Assembly: GCF_022539315.1 (NCBI RefSeq)
Contig: NC_066332.1
Location: 4,607,001 to 4,671,000, forward strand
From: Serinus canaria
Lineage: Eukaryota; Chordata; Aves; Passeriformes; Fringillidae
Direction: 5' to 3'
Length of the DNA stretch: 64,000 nucleotides
The notes below the pieces were generated by a model. The model worked only from the letters and a program-made list of their open reading frames with translations, ran no database searches and was not told where the DNA came from. Within the stretch, counting starts at the first letter, position 1; each line of letters opens with the position of its first letter. Below are positions 45,101 to 55,582 of the stretch, in pieces. A program made the position numbers and the translations under genes.

Positions 45101-48100
45101 AGCCTGGACTAGGACGTGGGCAAGGGGCAGCCACGGCAGCATCTTTGTCAGTGTTTTGTGTCCCTGGAAGTTGTCACAGCCACGGATGGGTCCCAGCAGC
45201 GTGCTAGCAGTGGTGACAGGGATGTCCCCACCCAGCACTGAGATGCTCATTACAGCTGGGAGCTCATGAATATTGAACACGTGGGGAGGTTATTCATCTT
45301 TTACATCCCGCAAACCCCGTCTCATTCTGAAAAACCGCCTGGCCTTAGCATTTTTCTCATCTCCCTCTAATTCATTATCTGCTCCTTTAAACAGATGGCT
45401 CCCAAAATCCCATTTATAAAGAGCCACGCTCAGCACTGGCAGGATATGCCCCAGGGCAGGCCAGGTCCCAGCCCCATCCCAGCTGGGACCCCCAGGTCCT
45501 CCCAGCCCTGTTCCCCAGTGCAGGATGGAGGCAGCAGCAATCCAGGGACAAGTTTTGGGCTGAAAACGCTGGGTCAGAGACATGCACACATGGGGCCTGC
45601 ATGTCTCCAAGCACGGGGTAGCCAGCCCCTGTCACCTGAGCACAGGAACTTGGCTGGAGCAGCTCTGATTTATCCCAGCCCCTCGAAAAATGAATGAGAG
45701 CATTTGCTGCTGGCAGGAGCACGAGGTCCCTTGGCAGTGTGTGAATGATACAGTGCTGGTCCTCAAGCCATGAGGCAGAGCTGCTCTCCCCAGCAGGGAT
45801 GAGTCCTCAGCCTCTGTGTGTCCACTAGCCCTTGGGGGGGAGGGGATTGAGGGGACTGGGCTCAGAGTGGCCAGTCCTGGCACCCCTGTGCTATGGGAGG
45901 ATGGAGGCAGCACTGGGATGCCAGGGTGTCTGCATGTTGTGCTAGGAACACAGTGCAGACTGCCCCTTGCCTCACAGCCACCTGCCTCACCTGCATATGG
46001 CCCTTCAAATACCCCACAATCACCCCATAATCACCCCACAAACTCCACCCCCAGTGCCTGCCCTGTGCCCAAGCCCAGCGTGTCCCAGGACACAGCAGCA
46101 CAGTGGGTGCTGCTGTCCTGGGCTCTGGGGGCTGAGCCCAGCCCTGGCTGAAAATAGTGCACTTAATTAGCAGAGAAGCCCATCACCAAGCCCCATTACC
46201 AGACTCCAAACTTCATTAGCACAGGAAGGCTGCACATAATTAAAATAATGAGTTTGTGATTTTATTGCAATTGGTGCTGGAAGAGCCAGGCTGCAGCTGG
46301 GCAATGATGGAGCCCCACAGAGCTTCTGCAAGTGGGGCATGATGGGGAGAGGTGGGTGTCCCCACAGTCCCCCAGGAGGAACCATCTCCAGCTGGGTCCC
46401 CTGCCCTGAGGGGACTTCCCACTCTGTCCTCACTATAGGTGGCAGGGCAAACACCACCTCACAAGGGGCAAGTCCCAGGCCACCCCAGCTTTGCTGGTCC
46501 TGTAGCAGCAAAAAAAACCTCAAAATAAGGCAAACCAAGGGGCAGTGCACGTTGGCTGTAAAGACACCATGACCATCCTGTGTCTGGATGGTGCCTGTCC
46601 TCTCTTCACAACACAGAGCTCTGTGGGGTACAAGGAGGTGGCATGCAGCACTGGTGGTGGGCACCACACCTGTGCTGGCACATCCCAGCCCTGGGAGGTG
46701 ACAGCCCTACAGACCCCACACATTCCCCCCAGCCCAATCCCCCTGTCACAGGCACCACCCGGGTAGAAGGCTCTGAACATCTCCAATGAAGTGAGAACTT
46801 CATTCCTCCTAATGATGCTGTTGTGTGGTTAATGACAGTGATTAAATTCCCCTGCACAGTGTGCACCCGCTGCCAGAGCCTCCAGGTTGTGCTGAAAAGG
46901 ACGAGGGAAGAAGGGAAGGCAGCGCTGGCCAGCAGAGCCACAGCACTGTGCAGCTGAGGCCAGATCCTGGTCTCTGTTAGTGTCCCAGGGTGGCCTTTTG
47001 GGACCTCCTGGTGATGCTGCCAGCTTCATCACAGCATTCAGTCCCACACTGCTCAGTGCCACATGGCAGACCTGCCTGGCCAAGGGACCTGGCACCTGCT
47101 GGCACTGGGAACCTGCTGGGCACACCAGGTATGGCACTGGGTACTGTGGGGCACACTATCCATCAGTGCCTCTTTGGTCCTGGCCATAGGGGGGCATTTC
47201 AAGCTCTGCCACAGCTGTTGGGCTGTGCACACAGATGTTTAACTCTTTATTGCTCAACCAGGAGCAATAAAGAGTTAAACACTCCAAAAAGTCCCTGTCT
47301 GCTCCTGAGTCACCAGGATGAGACTAGGACGGTCTGTGCACCTCCAGCACCGCCTCACATGGATCTTCAGAAGCCACTGGGAGTTGGGAGCTGTTTAAAA
47401 AGGTGTTTGAAAGCCACTGGGAGTTGGGAGGTGTTTAAAGCTATGGCAGGGCAGCCTCTGCAGGCATCAGGACACCCCTGGGCCCCCCTGCCATTGCCCA
47501 TCCCTGCCACCAAGCCTCGGCTGATTAGCAGGAGCCTCTCACCCCGGCAGTGGCACAGGAAGACAGAGGGATTAGCAGCTGCGAAGCCTGACAGCCAACT
47601 TTATTAACACGGAATCAAAAGCCCAGCTGAGAGCCCAGCTGATCCGTCTGCTCCAGCCCCGGTAGGGAGGGAAGCAGGGGTTCGCTCCTGGCTGCACAGC
47701 CCCCAGCCGCAAGCTGGTGGCGCAGGGGGACACGACTGTCACCTCCCCGGCGTGACAGCGGGTGGGCTTGGGGGGCTGCCCCTCCCCAAGCTGTGGTCCG
47801 AGCTCCCCCCACGCGGCTCTCCACGCTGCCGCCCCTCAGCACGAGTTCCTCTCTGCCGAATTACATCAGCCGTGACAAATGGAGCCAATTTGGAAGGTGC
47901 CACGGGAGTGTCGTGATGTGGCGCCGGCAGCGCGAAGACCCCGGCCCCGACACCCCCCCCCGCAGCCCGGCCACTCGCCCCGGCACGGCACGGCTTTGAC
48001 AATGACAAACCTATTAACGGTAATTAACTGGCCTCACACCGGTCAAGGCTCCGAGTGTGCTCTCGATTTCAAAGGCTCCAAGGCTGAGAACCCCACCGGC

Positions 48101-51100
48101 CTTTCCGGCGGCGGCTGCGATGCTTCGGCTACATCTTCATCCCCGCAGCCCCTCGGGGCTTGGCCAGCGCCAGTGCAATGCTGGGAAGCTCAGACAGGCC
48201 CCACCTGGCCGCCTCCCTCCCCTCCTTACTCCACGGAGCTCCCCGGGGGCCTGCTCACTCCCACATGGCAGTGAGGGACATGGTGACACTGCCATCCCAC
48301 TGCACGGGGACAGACAGACGCACGGCGAGCAGCGTGTCCCCCTCGAGCCACCTGTGATGCGGGGGAGTGAGCTACACCCCCGCTCTCGGCTCTCCCAGCA
48401 CCACCAGGCCATGGCACAAATATTCTATTAGAAGGCAGCTCCAGCAGAAGGGATAAATATTCTGAGTGGCAGCTGACACGGCTCCAGTTCAACCGAAACA
48501 CACAGGGGTGGGCACTGTCACCCCAGGGGCAGCAGCCCCGAGCATGGCTCTGCAGCCAGCAGCAGAGAATGCAGGGGAGGGGGAACTCACTCCCCGGACT
48601 CCTACCAGCAAGGACAGGGCAGGAGGCTCTGAGGATGGGCTGGGGAAAGGGGCTGCTCGCTGAGCAATGCCCCCAGTGGGCACACAGGTATTCCAGTCAC
48701 GCTCAGCCCTCACATCCTCTCTGTCTCCAGGAGGAAGGGGCACCAGCCCAGGGCTGATGGTACCCCAAGCCCCTGTCCCCAGCCTGGTGACAGCAGCCAG
48801 AGCACACAGCTGCAGGAATTCCTGTCACGTTGGAGGCTCATCCGGCCCCAGCACTGGGTGAGGAGGGCCAGCAGGAGCGGGTGGCCGAGCTTCCATTCCA
48901 CATTAATGCTGGCGATGAATATTAATAGCAGGAAGAGGCAGGAGCTAACGAGGCCACCTGCCGATTCACACCTCACCTCCAGCAGTGTAACTGGGTCCCC
49001 AGTGTGCCCTCGAGAGAGTGGATACAGGGTTGGGCTCACTCCTGACCACAGCCACAATCCTCTGGCTGGCAGTGCTGGTACCCAGCACAGCCACATGCCC
49101 AGCCAGGGTCACAGATGGCACCCAGTGCTCCCAGTAAGGGAGTGGCAGTGGAGTGTCTCTGGATACTGCATGGTGGCAGTGAGGGAAGGATACAGCCCTC
49201 CTGCTCAGCCTTGAAGCCATCCCACATCCAAACACCATCCCATCAGTGCCCCAACATCCCCCTCCCTTGGCTGGGCACCTCCACCCACGCAGTACCCATC
49301 TCTCACCAGCACTCCTCACCAGCCCAGCAAGGATGCCAGCACCCTAGAAACCAGCGGCACCCTGGCATTCAGCACCCTGGAATCCACCATCCACTGGGAA
49401 GTGGGGCTTAAGGTTTCATTCAGATAAAAGAGCCCCTTAATCCGCTGCCTTTGAAGTCGGAGACATGAAAGCGGCTGGGTGCCAAAGCCGGAGAGGAGGC
49501 AGCTCCACTTAAAGGGACAAACCCACGCGGAGCTGCCCACACTCACACCCATCCCCTGCCCCCCCGCCCGCCCCCTGCCCGCGCCCACCTTCCCACCCAG
49601 TGCGGGGCTGCCGCGGGGGAGGCGACAGCAGAGCGGGGACAAAGCCCGCGGGCACTGCTGCCTTCCCACCCAGCACGGCAGGCACCCAGCGAGGCTACCG
49701 GCCTCGGCAAGGCAGCTGCTAATGAGTGCCACGACCCCGATGGCAGACAGGCACAAAGTGCTATTAGCACTAATTCATTGTGCTAAAACAGAGAGGGGCT
49801 GCGGAGGGGGCTGTGGTGGGTGGGGAGGAAGGCAGCGGCGCTCAGCAGGAGAGAGATCACGGCCAATTTCTGCAAGGTGCCTGCATCCACTGTCACTGCA
49901 CAGCCCTCTCCAGTGCCTCAGCCTCGCCTCTCAAGCGGCGTGGAAAAATCAAGAGAGGAGCTGTGGCGAAAGGGTCACCCAGCAGGAGTGACCCTTTCCG
50001 TGCTATCACCGTGGCCTCAAGCCTCCCCAGCCGCAGCAGGGCTGCCCCTGCACATCTCCGTGCCGGGCAGCGTGGCTGCAGAGGCAGGACGAGGCCGGGG
50101 GGAGGAGGCTGGGTCCCTGCCGCAGCGGTGGCCCCGCTGCCGGCCCTCCCCGGCTGCGCTGCCGTGGCACCGGGCTGGCGTCAGCCGGTTGTTAACACGG
50201 CTGCTCCCGGCTCCAGCACCCCTGCGGGGCCCGGCATGCTGAGCCTGTCAGCAGCTCCCAGCACAGTGGAGACGGGAGGAGAAGCCGAGCAGAGAGGGCT
50301 GGGCTGGCACCGAGCCGGTCCCTGTCCCCAGGGATAGCAGCAGGTCCTTGTCACCTGCCACAGGGCTGCCCAGCTGTGTCCAGCCAGGCAGAGCACCTCC
50401 TCATCCATAGCCCTGGGCCTCTTCCTGCCCAGTGGCCAACCCATCCCCAGCAATAGCCCCCATCCTGTCCCCTGGCCAGCCCCAGAGCCCTGCAGGGAAA
50501 AGCCATGCTCTTACCGCTCAATGATGTCAGCGATGGTGCAGGCAAACATGAGGAGCCCTTCTGGCATCTGCAGGGCCACTGGGAAGAGAAACAGCCACGG
50601 GGTTAGGAGGCTGGAAGGGACATCTTGAAGTGGGGACCAGCTCAAGGTGCAGCCACAAACCACCCTCCCCAAACCAGCCAGGTGTTGGCCAAAAATCCGG
50701 GTGGCTCTGGCAGCTGGGGTGCAGACTGTCCTGCCTTGGGCTGCATCCACTCCCCCTGTGCACACACCTCATCCCTCTCTGAACCCGCTGACACTGCTGG
50801 TCTCTCCCACTTCCCACAGTAATGACTTCCAGATTATAATTATGTGCTGCACAGCAAAAGGTACTTTCTTGTGTTTATTTTAAACCTGCTCCTAATAATG
50901 TAAACGTGTGCCCCTGGTTCTCCTGGTACAAGAAAGAGTGAATAATCATCCCCTGTTCAGCCTCTCCACATCATTCACAATTCTACATCCCTATCATATC
51001 CCCTTTCGTTCACCTCTTTTCCAGCTAAAGGATCTAAACCTATTTAATCTCTCCTTATACAGAAGCTGCTCCAAACCTTTGATCATCCTCACTGCCCTTC

Positions 51101-53730
51101 TCTACACCTCCCTCACAGCTTCTCTCTCCATTTCAGGAGGGTGGCCAGCAACAGCCGCAGCATTGTGCCTTGCAGGAATTTATTCAACAACAAATTATGT
51201 TTCCTCATTTGCTCCCTCCTCACAGAACAATCAGAACAATCCCTCTTCTTCCAAAGGCCAGCAAACTGCCCAGTGCCTGGGGTCCAGCCAGGAGTCCTCC
51301 ACGGGGTGGTGGGGAGGAGCAGGGACCATGATGGAGGAGGTAAATGGAGGAGGCCCCATTAATCCTGTTGTTGTTTCACTTCCCAATCCCACTAAGATAT
51401 CCCAGCTTCCATGCTATCTATCCAAACACTCTCTCCAGATTCCCCTCCAACAAAATCCCCATGCTTCCAGGCCCAACCCGCTGGCCGGCATGGAGCTGTG
51501 TAAAGGCCTGGCTCAAATTAGGCTGATCCCACCCTGTTCCAACCTGCAGGGCCCAAGGAAAGCTGCATGTGCTCTGCCAGCCCCTGCCTGACCTGGCAGG
51601 GATGAGGTTCCACATCCCAGCATCCCCCTTTGAGCCCATCTGAGACCATTTTGGCCCATTTGGGGCTGCCCTCCACCCCAGATCAGCAAACAGCAAGTTG
51701 GCAGGAGGTCGCTCTCCACTGTCACAGCACAATGGGGAAAGGGGGTGCTCCCCAGCCCCCCAAACCCCACAGCAGGCAGGGCACAGGCAGGGCTGGCTGC
51801 AGCCCTGTGGGAGGCTGCGTTCCCCCAGCAACGAGCCCCTGGCTGGTCTCTGCACACGCGGATTTTTAAATCCCAGCACGGCTGGCTGGCTGATGGGCTC
51901 GGCTCCCAGCTCGGAAGCCTAAATCCCAGCCGCATATTTACATTTAATTAGGAGGTGCCAAGCAGCAAAACACAGCGAGGAAAGCCAGAGCAGCACGGCT
52001 GGGCGGCCCCGCCGGGTCCTGCTGGGACACGCCCAGCCCCGACTCCCACCCCAGAGCCGGAATGGGCCAGGCAGCCCCACACCCTCCGGCCCTTCGGCAT
52101 GGCAGCCGCGAGCGGCTCAGCCTCCAGAACATCCCCGTGACGCCTGCCAGCCCTGCCAGCTCGGTGGCAGCAGGCAGAGACATTCCCAGGTGGATAGAAA
52201 GCATTGCAAATCCGGCTCTGCCCCACGAGCAGCCCCTGCCTGCAGGTGAAGAAGGCAGGGTGGGGACGCTGGTGACACCCGGGGATGGGGGGAGAGCTCC
52301 GAGCCCTGCTCCCCACTAGCTGAGCACACGCTGCTCAGTGGGATGCACAGGCTGTGCAGGGAAAGGCCTGGCACCACTCCTGAAGCCTCCACAATCATTC
52401 CCTGCTCCTCTGGGGGTACACAACCCTCTGAGGAAGGTTCAGACCAGAGAGCAGCACGGCCCAGCTCCCTGCCAGCCCCACCTGGTGCCCGGTGTTGTGG
52501 GGCTCCCTCTTGCCAACTCCAGCAGTGTGTTAGGAAAGTGCAGGGAGAGAGGAGAGAGGCAAGAGGAGCACAGCAGGGACCTGGCCAGCATCCCAGACAC
52601 ATCTCCAGGCTGACAGGTCCACGCAGCTCAACCTGTCCTGTCCAATGTGATTATAATCCAGAGATACAGATCTATTAACCCCCCTCGAGAGGAGCAGAGC
52701 TCACCAACACAGAGCCTAAACACACCGAGGGCACAGCAGCAGCTCAGCCCCAGCCTCACCTGCCCCACGGGGAGGCTCAGCAGCACAAACCAGCCCCAAA
52801 ACCGCTCATCCCCCGGGGGCAACGCTCACCCTTCCTTGCCCGAGCCTGCCGGATGCGCCAGATGGTCTTGGGGATCTCGAAGTTGTAGTTGGGGGGCAGG
52901 GCCTCCGCCGCCTCCCGCAGCTCCGCGTTCCCGAGGATGTCCTCGGGGATCTGCTGGGCCACCTGCCGGGTTCGGGCTGGAGGACAAACGGGGAGGGGAC
53001 CGAAAGGAGCCGTCAGAGGGCAGCGCAGCCCGCACGCCACGGGCCACTGCAGCCGCGCTGTCCTTGGGTCACTCTGCTCACATCCCTATGGGCAAAGGGC
53101 TGGGGTCCTGCCCTGCACGCTGGGAGCAGATTGCTGACGCTTTTTTGGGGAACAAAGCGGCTTTTATTAGCCCAGAAAGCACCGCAGTAACGATGTGAAA
53201 CCCTGTGAGTACAGCTGGCTGTTCCCACAGCGAGGGGACAGCACGCACAGCCCCTCAGGGCCAGCACCCCGGTGACACTCTAATGCACCCCCGTTTCCCC
53301 AGCAAGGGGATCCCGTTATCCCACCGGGAAAAAGCCGCCCAGGGCCGGGTGAGCCATCCCCGGGAGCCTCATCCTGAAGCCGCCCCCCGACAGCAACCGC
53401 CCCCCTACATCTCGGCGATGCCAGAGTGCAGCGGGGGAGTGACAGCAGGGGGATTATTCACTATTTCCAGCCCAACATCGGCACTCACGAGCCACCAAAC
53501 CCTCCCCGCACGGCCCACGGGACAACCGACAAAGGGCCAGCTGGGCCGGGCCGGCGGCGGGGGTGGCCGGGACGGTGGAGGAGCCACCTCCCGCCACCGG
53601 CCCGGTCAACCCCGTCGAGGCAAGCAAAACAGCGCCCGGTAGCGGCACCAGAAGCCCCGCGCTGAGCCGGTCCCAGCCCACCTTTGGCGGGCACCGGGGC
53701 CACGCTCCCGGGCCGCACGGGGGCCGCCAT
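36123..53730 (-). CDS. DPH1: DPH1 (OVCA1), diphthamide biosynthesis subunit 1, 12 coding exons
   Basis: DPH1 pairs with DPH2 to make the radical [4Fe-4S] enzyme that transfers the 3-amino-3-carboxypropyl group of S-adenosylmethionine to a histidine of elongation factor 2. Coding exons (minus, 5' to 3'): 53730-53682, 52976-52830, 50578-50515, 43051-42930, 41213-41059, 40437-40316, 39138-39070, 38367-38211, 37353-37253, 37051-36973, 36667-36536, 36197-36123. Phases agree at every junction, giving about 423 aa (human 443). The three cluster-binding Cys regions are present: [11 protein letters not shown] (about 104-105), [10 protein letters not shown] (207) and VQVACPRLS (335). The start is the first in-frame ATG, with good Kozak context. 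The last exon is least certain: the stop at 36125 assumes no further splice. Confidence 0.93.
36198..36535 (-). other. DPH1 last intron
   Basis: Between donor CACAG|GTGGGC (36535) and acceptor CTCCCTGCAG (36198). CpG-rich, with nothing else recognised. Confidence 0.6.
37900..38070. other. AT-rich block in DPH1 intron 8
   Basis: CCAATTAAAACAAACC, CCAATTAATTGCC and GCTAATTGGCC cluster within about 150 bases, against GC-rich surroundings. It is a candidate homeodomain-binding conserved element; conservation was not measured. Confidence 0.35.
38575..38935. other. AT-rich block in DPH1 intron 7
   Basis: About 350 bases of low-GC sequence with TTTTAATCAAATCC, CATAAACCTGACG, CGCTTTATGGCC and GGCTTTAATGGC. 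TTTATGG resembles CDX/posterior HOX sites. It is not repetitive and not coding, and is a candidate enhancer. Confidence 0.35.
39400..40165. other. AT-rich blocks in DPH1 intron 6
   Basis: Two clusters (39405-39620 and 39920-40165) contain CAATTACATTTC, CTTAATTGGAG, GCTAATTTG, CTAAAATAATTAGG, CTCTAATTTG and CTCAATTATTTCC. They are probable conserved non-coding sequence by composition only. Confidence 0.35.
40620..40945. other. AT-rich element in DPH1 intron 5
   Basis: Includes ATTGATCAGAGTTATTATAAAG, then the palindrome TTGATCAA (40894-40901) and CACATTATTGCAG. Not coding; function unknown. Confidence 0.35.
41440..42375. other. AT-rich blocks in DPH1 intron 4
   Basis: 41445-41620 has CTAATTACCCC, GATTAAGTGAATAATTAAAG and CAATTAAGTGCAAATTAC (octamer-like ATGCAAAT variants). 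41930-42375 has GTTTTATACTCCC, CTTATTTATCACC, CAGTATTTTATACAG and CCCCATAAACG. Strong candidates for conserved enhancers; not tested by alignment. Confidence 0.35.
43185..43320. other. AT-rich block with paired K50 homeodomain sites
   Basis: TAATCC at 43227-43232 and GGATTA at 43269-43274, in near-symmetric context (GCGGTAATCCGCC and CAGCGGATTATCC). These are OTX/PITX/CRX-type sites in DPH1 intron 3. Confidence 0.35.
44430..45430. other. Series of AT-rich blocks in DPH1 intron 3
   Basis: 44440-44600 (AAAATTATTCAGC, GCTTAATTTTTTATAG), 44920-45065 (GACAATTGAGCGG, GCCATAATCATC, GTTTTAATCAG, CAATTAGCAGCC) and 45250-45430 (CATGAATATTGAAC, GGTTATTCATC, CTCTAATTCATTATC, CATTTATAAAG). Non-repetitive and non-coding. 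Confidence 0.35.
46190..46275. other. Short AT-rich element in DPH1 intron 3
   Basis: CTTCATTAGCAC, CATAATTAAAATAATGAG and TTTTATTGCAATTGG within 85 bases. Candidate regulatory block; nothing else recognised between it and the hairpin at 47236. Confidence 0.3.
47236..47281. repeat. Perfect 20-bp inverted repeat (hairpin) with AATAAA on both strands
   Basis: The left arm 47236-47255 and right arm 47262-47281 are exact reverse complements, separated by 6 bases. Each arm carries AATAAA in a GAGCAATAAAGAG context, facing opposite ways. It lies in DPH1 intron 3. Confidence 0.95.
47371..47450. repeat. 40-bp tandem duplication
   Basis: AAGCCACTGGGAGTTGGGAG occurs at 47371 and 47411 with the following GTGTTTAAA also repeated. 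Two copies, few mismatches. Confidence 0.85.
47451..50514. other. Remainder of DPH1 intron 3 towards exon 3
   Basis: Mixed sequence. AT-rich patches occur at 47990-48070 (CTATTAACGGTAATTAACTGG) and 48415-48475 (AAATATTCTATTAG, GATAAATATTCTG), with further patches at 48895-48940 and 49720-49790 (GCTATTAGCACTAATTCATTG). The rest is GC-rich and unremarkable. Confidence 0.35.
50830..51150 (-). mobile_element. Ancient CR1-family LINE fragment, sense strand minus
   Basis: The plus strand reads like antisense of an old amniote CR1 3' part: CCTGTTCAGCCTCTCCACATC, then TCTTTTCCAGCTAAAGGATCTAAACC, then TTTAATCTCTCCTTATACAGAAGC, then ACTGCCCTTCTCTACACC. It is much older and more AT-rich than the copy at 25.2 kb. 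It lies in DPH1 intron 2. No coding capacity remains. Confidence 0.65.
51151..52829. other. DPH1 intron 2, distal part
   Basis: Possibly further decayed repeat to about 51450, then GC-rich unique sequence. An AT-rich patch CATATTTACATTTAATTAGGAGG lies at 51930-51955. No gene recognised. Confidence 0.35.
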
Positions 53731-54060
53731 AGCTGTGCGCACGTGGGGGCGGGAAGGCAGCACTAAGCGATCCCCGCGCAAGGCCGGAGCAGTCGCCGGC
53801 CGAGAGATCGAGCTCGGGAGCGCACGGGCTGGCCCCGACGGGACGGGCGGTGCGGCCGGGACCGAGCGCTCTCGGCATGGTCCCAGCGGGACGCTGGGAG
53901 TGCAGTGGGATGTGACAAGCGCTGCGATGGCGGGGCTGTCCGCCCTTCACGTCGGGGACGTGGTCCCGCGGCATCCATCGCGGTGCTGACAGTTTCAGGG
54001 TTAACGGTCCTAACGTTAACACGGGGACGGGGCGGGGGCACCGAGGACTTTGTCACGGTG
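53731..54060 (-). promoter_or_regulatory. DPH1 promoter (CpG-rich, TATA-less)
   Basis: The sequence directly above the DPH1 ATG is CpG-rich and contains CCCACGTGCGCAC on the minus strand (E-box/NRF1-like) a few bases from the start, with no TATA box. A 21-codon plus-strand frame (53927-53989) is not supported as a gene. Confidence 0.5.
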
Positions 54061-54084
54061 ATGGGTCTGTGTGTGTCCCCCTCA

Positions 54085-54870
54085 CGCCCCTGCGAAGCAT
54101 GGGGCAAGAGGGACCCGAGGGTAACGGGGACCCCCTGGAGACAACGGGGATCCCGACTGTGCAGTGAGGACAGCGGTGCCTCCGGTGGAGTAACGGGACC
54201 CTCTTGGGGCAGCGGGGACAGCAGCGTTCCCGTGCGAATAACGGGACCCGCGGTGGGACTGAGGGAAGGAGGCAAGAGGGACCCTCGAGAGGCAGGAGGG
54301 ACAGTCCGGGGTCAGCGGGGACCTCCAGGGGACGATAGAAGACCGAGGAGGCAGCGGGGATCCCCCGAGGAAAGCGGCGATCCCGGCGGGGCTGTGGGGA
54401 CAGCTGCGTTCCCGAGGGGATAACGGGACCCTCTGTGGTGCACGGGGGAGGAGGCAGGAGGGACTGTCCGGGGACAGCGGGGACAGCTCGGGGGCATCGG
54501 GGTGTCGGGACCGCGGCGGAGAGTGCGGGGACAGCAGGAATCGAGAGACAAAGGGGACAGCGGCGACCGGGAGGCAGAGGGGACAGCAGAGCCCCCGGTG
54601 ACCCCGGTGGGACAGCAGGGAGCGGGTGGGCGGAGGGGACGAGAAGGGGCGGAGGGCACCGTAGGGAGCGGCTGGGACCGTGCCGGGGCGGCGGGGACAG
54701 CGCGGACGGCGGAGAGCCGGATCGGACGGCGACATCTCGGCAGGACGCGGCGACACGGCGGGCAGAGGGGACGATAAGGGGCCGAGGGGACGGCGGGTCC
54801 CCGGAGAGCGGCAGGGACGGTGCTGGGCAGGCGGGACAGCGGGGACAGCCGTGATCGCGGCAGGCGCGGG
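54085..54870. repeat. G-rich degenerate minisatellite in the DPH1-RTN4RL1 spacer
   Basis: Many diverged GGGGACAGCGGGGA / AACGGGACCC units. A higher-order echo of about 180 bp is visible: ACAGCAGCGTTCCCG near 54218 recurs as ACAGCTGCGTTCCCG near 54400, each followed by ATAACGGGACCC. The pattern keeps minus-strand frames open for hundreds of codons. Confidence 0.7.
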
Positions 54871-55130
54871 GCGGCGCGGCGGAGCCTCGGTGCGATAACG
54901 GGGCACCGTGTGGACGACAACGGCAGAGGGGACAACGATGTGCCGGGGGTGACAGTCGGTCCCGGGGGGACCGCAGAGATTCGGGGAGGGCGGCGCTGGG
55001 CCATACCCCCCGGTGGGGCGGAGGGAGGGCGGCGGCGCGGGGAACGGGAGCAGCGGCACTTTCACGAACTGTCCACGGGAGGCGGGAGAGGCGGCGGCGG
55101 CAGCGGAAGGGGGGGCCCGGGGGGGGCTCG

Positions 55131-55205
55131 CCCAGCCCAGCCCAGCCCAGCCCGGCCCAGCCCTGCCCGCCCCGTCGCTGCCCCGCCCCGCCCTGCCCAG
55201 CCCTG
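55131..55205. repeat. (CCCAG)n-like pentanucleotide repeat
   Basis: Six CCCAG/CCCGG units in a row, then decayed CCCTGCCCGC and CCCCGCCCTG units. Confidence 0.8.
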
Positions 55206-55569
55206 CCCGCCGCTGCAGGCAGCGCGGCACCGGCACCGGGCACCCCTTTATAGGCTCTGCCCGAGGGGGTGGGGGGCGGCGGCGGCCCCAGCCCCGAGGG
55301 GGCGGCTCCCCCCTAAAAGCCGGCGGCGGGACGCGCGGCGGGCAGAGGCGCGGCCGGCGCTCCCCGGTGCTCCGGGGCCGGCGCTCCCCGGTGCCGCTGC
55401 GGCTCGGCCCGCCATGCCCCCGCGGGGGCCGCTCGCCCGGGCTCCGGCTCCTCGTTCCCGGTACAGCAGCAGCAGCCGCCGCCGCCGCTACCGCTCGCCG
55501 CCGCCGCGCCCGAGGCTCTGAGCGCCGCCGCCGCCGCCGCCGGGAGACCGCGCCCGCCCCGGCTCCAAG
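55206..55569 (+). promoter_or_regulatory. RTN4RL1: RTN4RL1 promoter and 5' UTR
   Basis: CpG island with CCTTTATAGG (minus-strand TATAAA at 55252-55247) and CCCCTAAAAGCC (near 55310) as possible TATA-like elements, then a GC-rich leader to the ATG. The exact start site is not resolved. Confidence 0.4.
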
Positions 55570-55582
55570 ATGCTCCGCCAAG
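55570..55582 (+). CDS. RTN4RL1: RTN4RL1 (Nogo receptor-like 1) first coding exon, partial gene
   Basis: ATG CTC CGC CAA G followed by GTGAGC gives M-L-R-Q-G, matching the start MLRKG of the GPI-anchored leucine-rich-repeat receptor RTN4RL1 and its phase-1 first intron. The position and divergence from DPH1 agree with human gene order. The signal peptide remainder and LRR exon lie beyond the window; I found no LRR-coding sequence in 55.6-64 kb. The call rests on four codons, splice phase and synteny. Confidence 0.75.

Noticed and set aside
50908..51591. 227-codon plus-strand frame
   Set aside because: It begins in the antisense of an ancient CR1 fragment; not a gene.
53927..53989. 21-codon plus-strand frame starting GCGATGGCGG in the DPH1 promoter
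   Set aside because: Good Kozak context but no other support. Short frames are expected in CpG islands.
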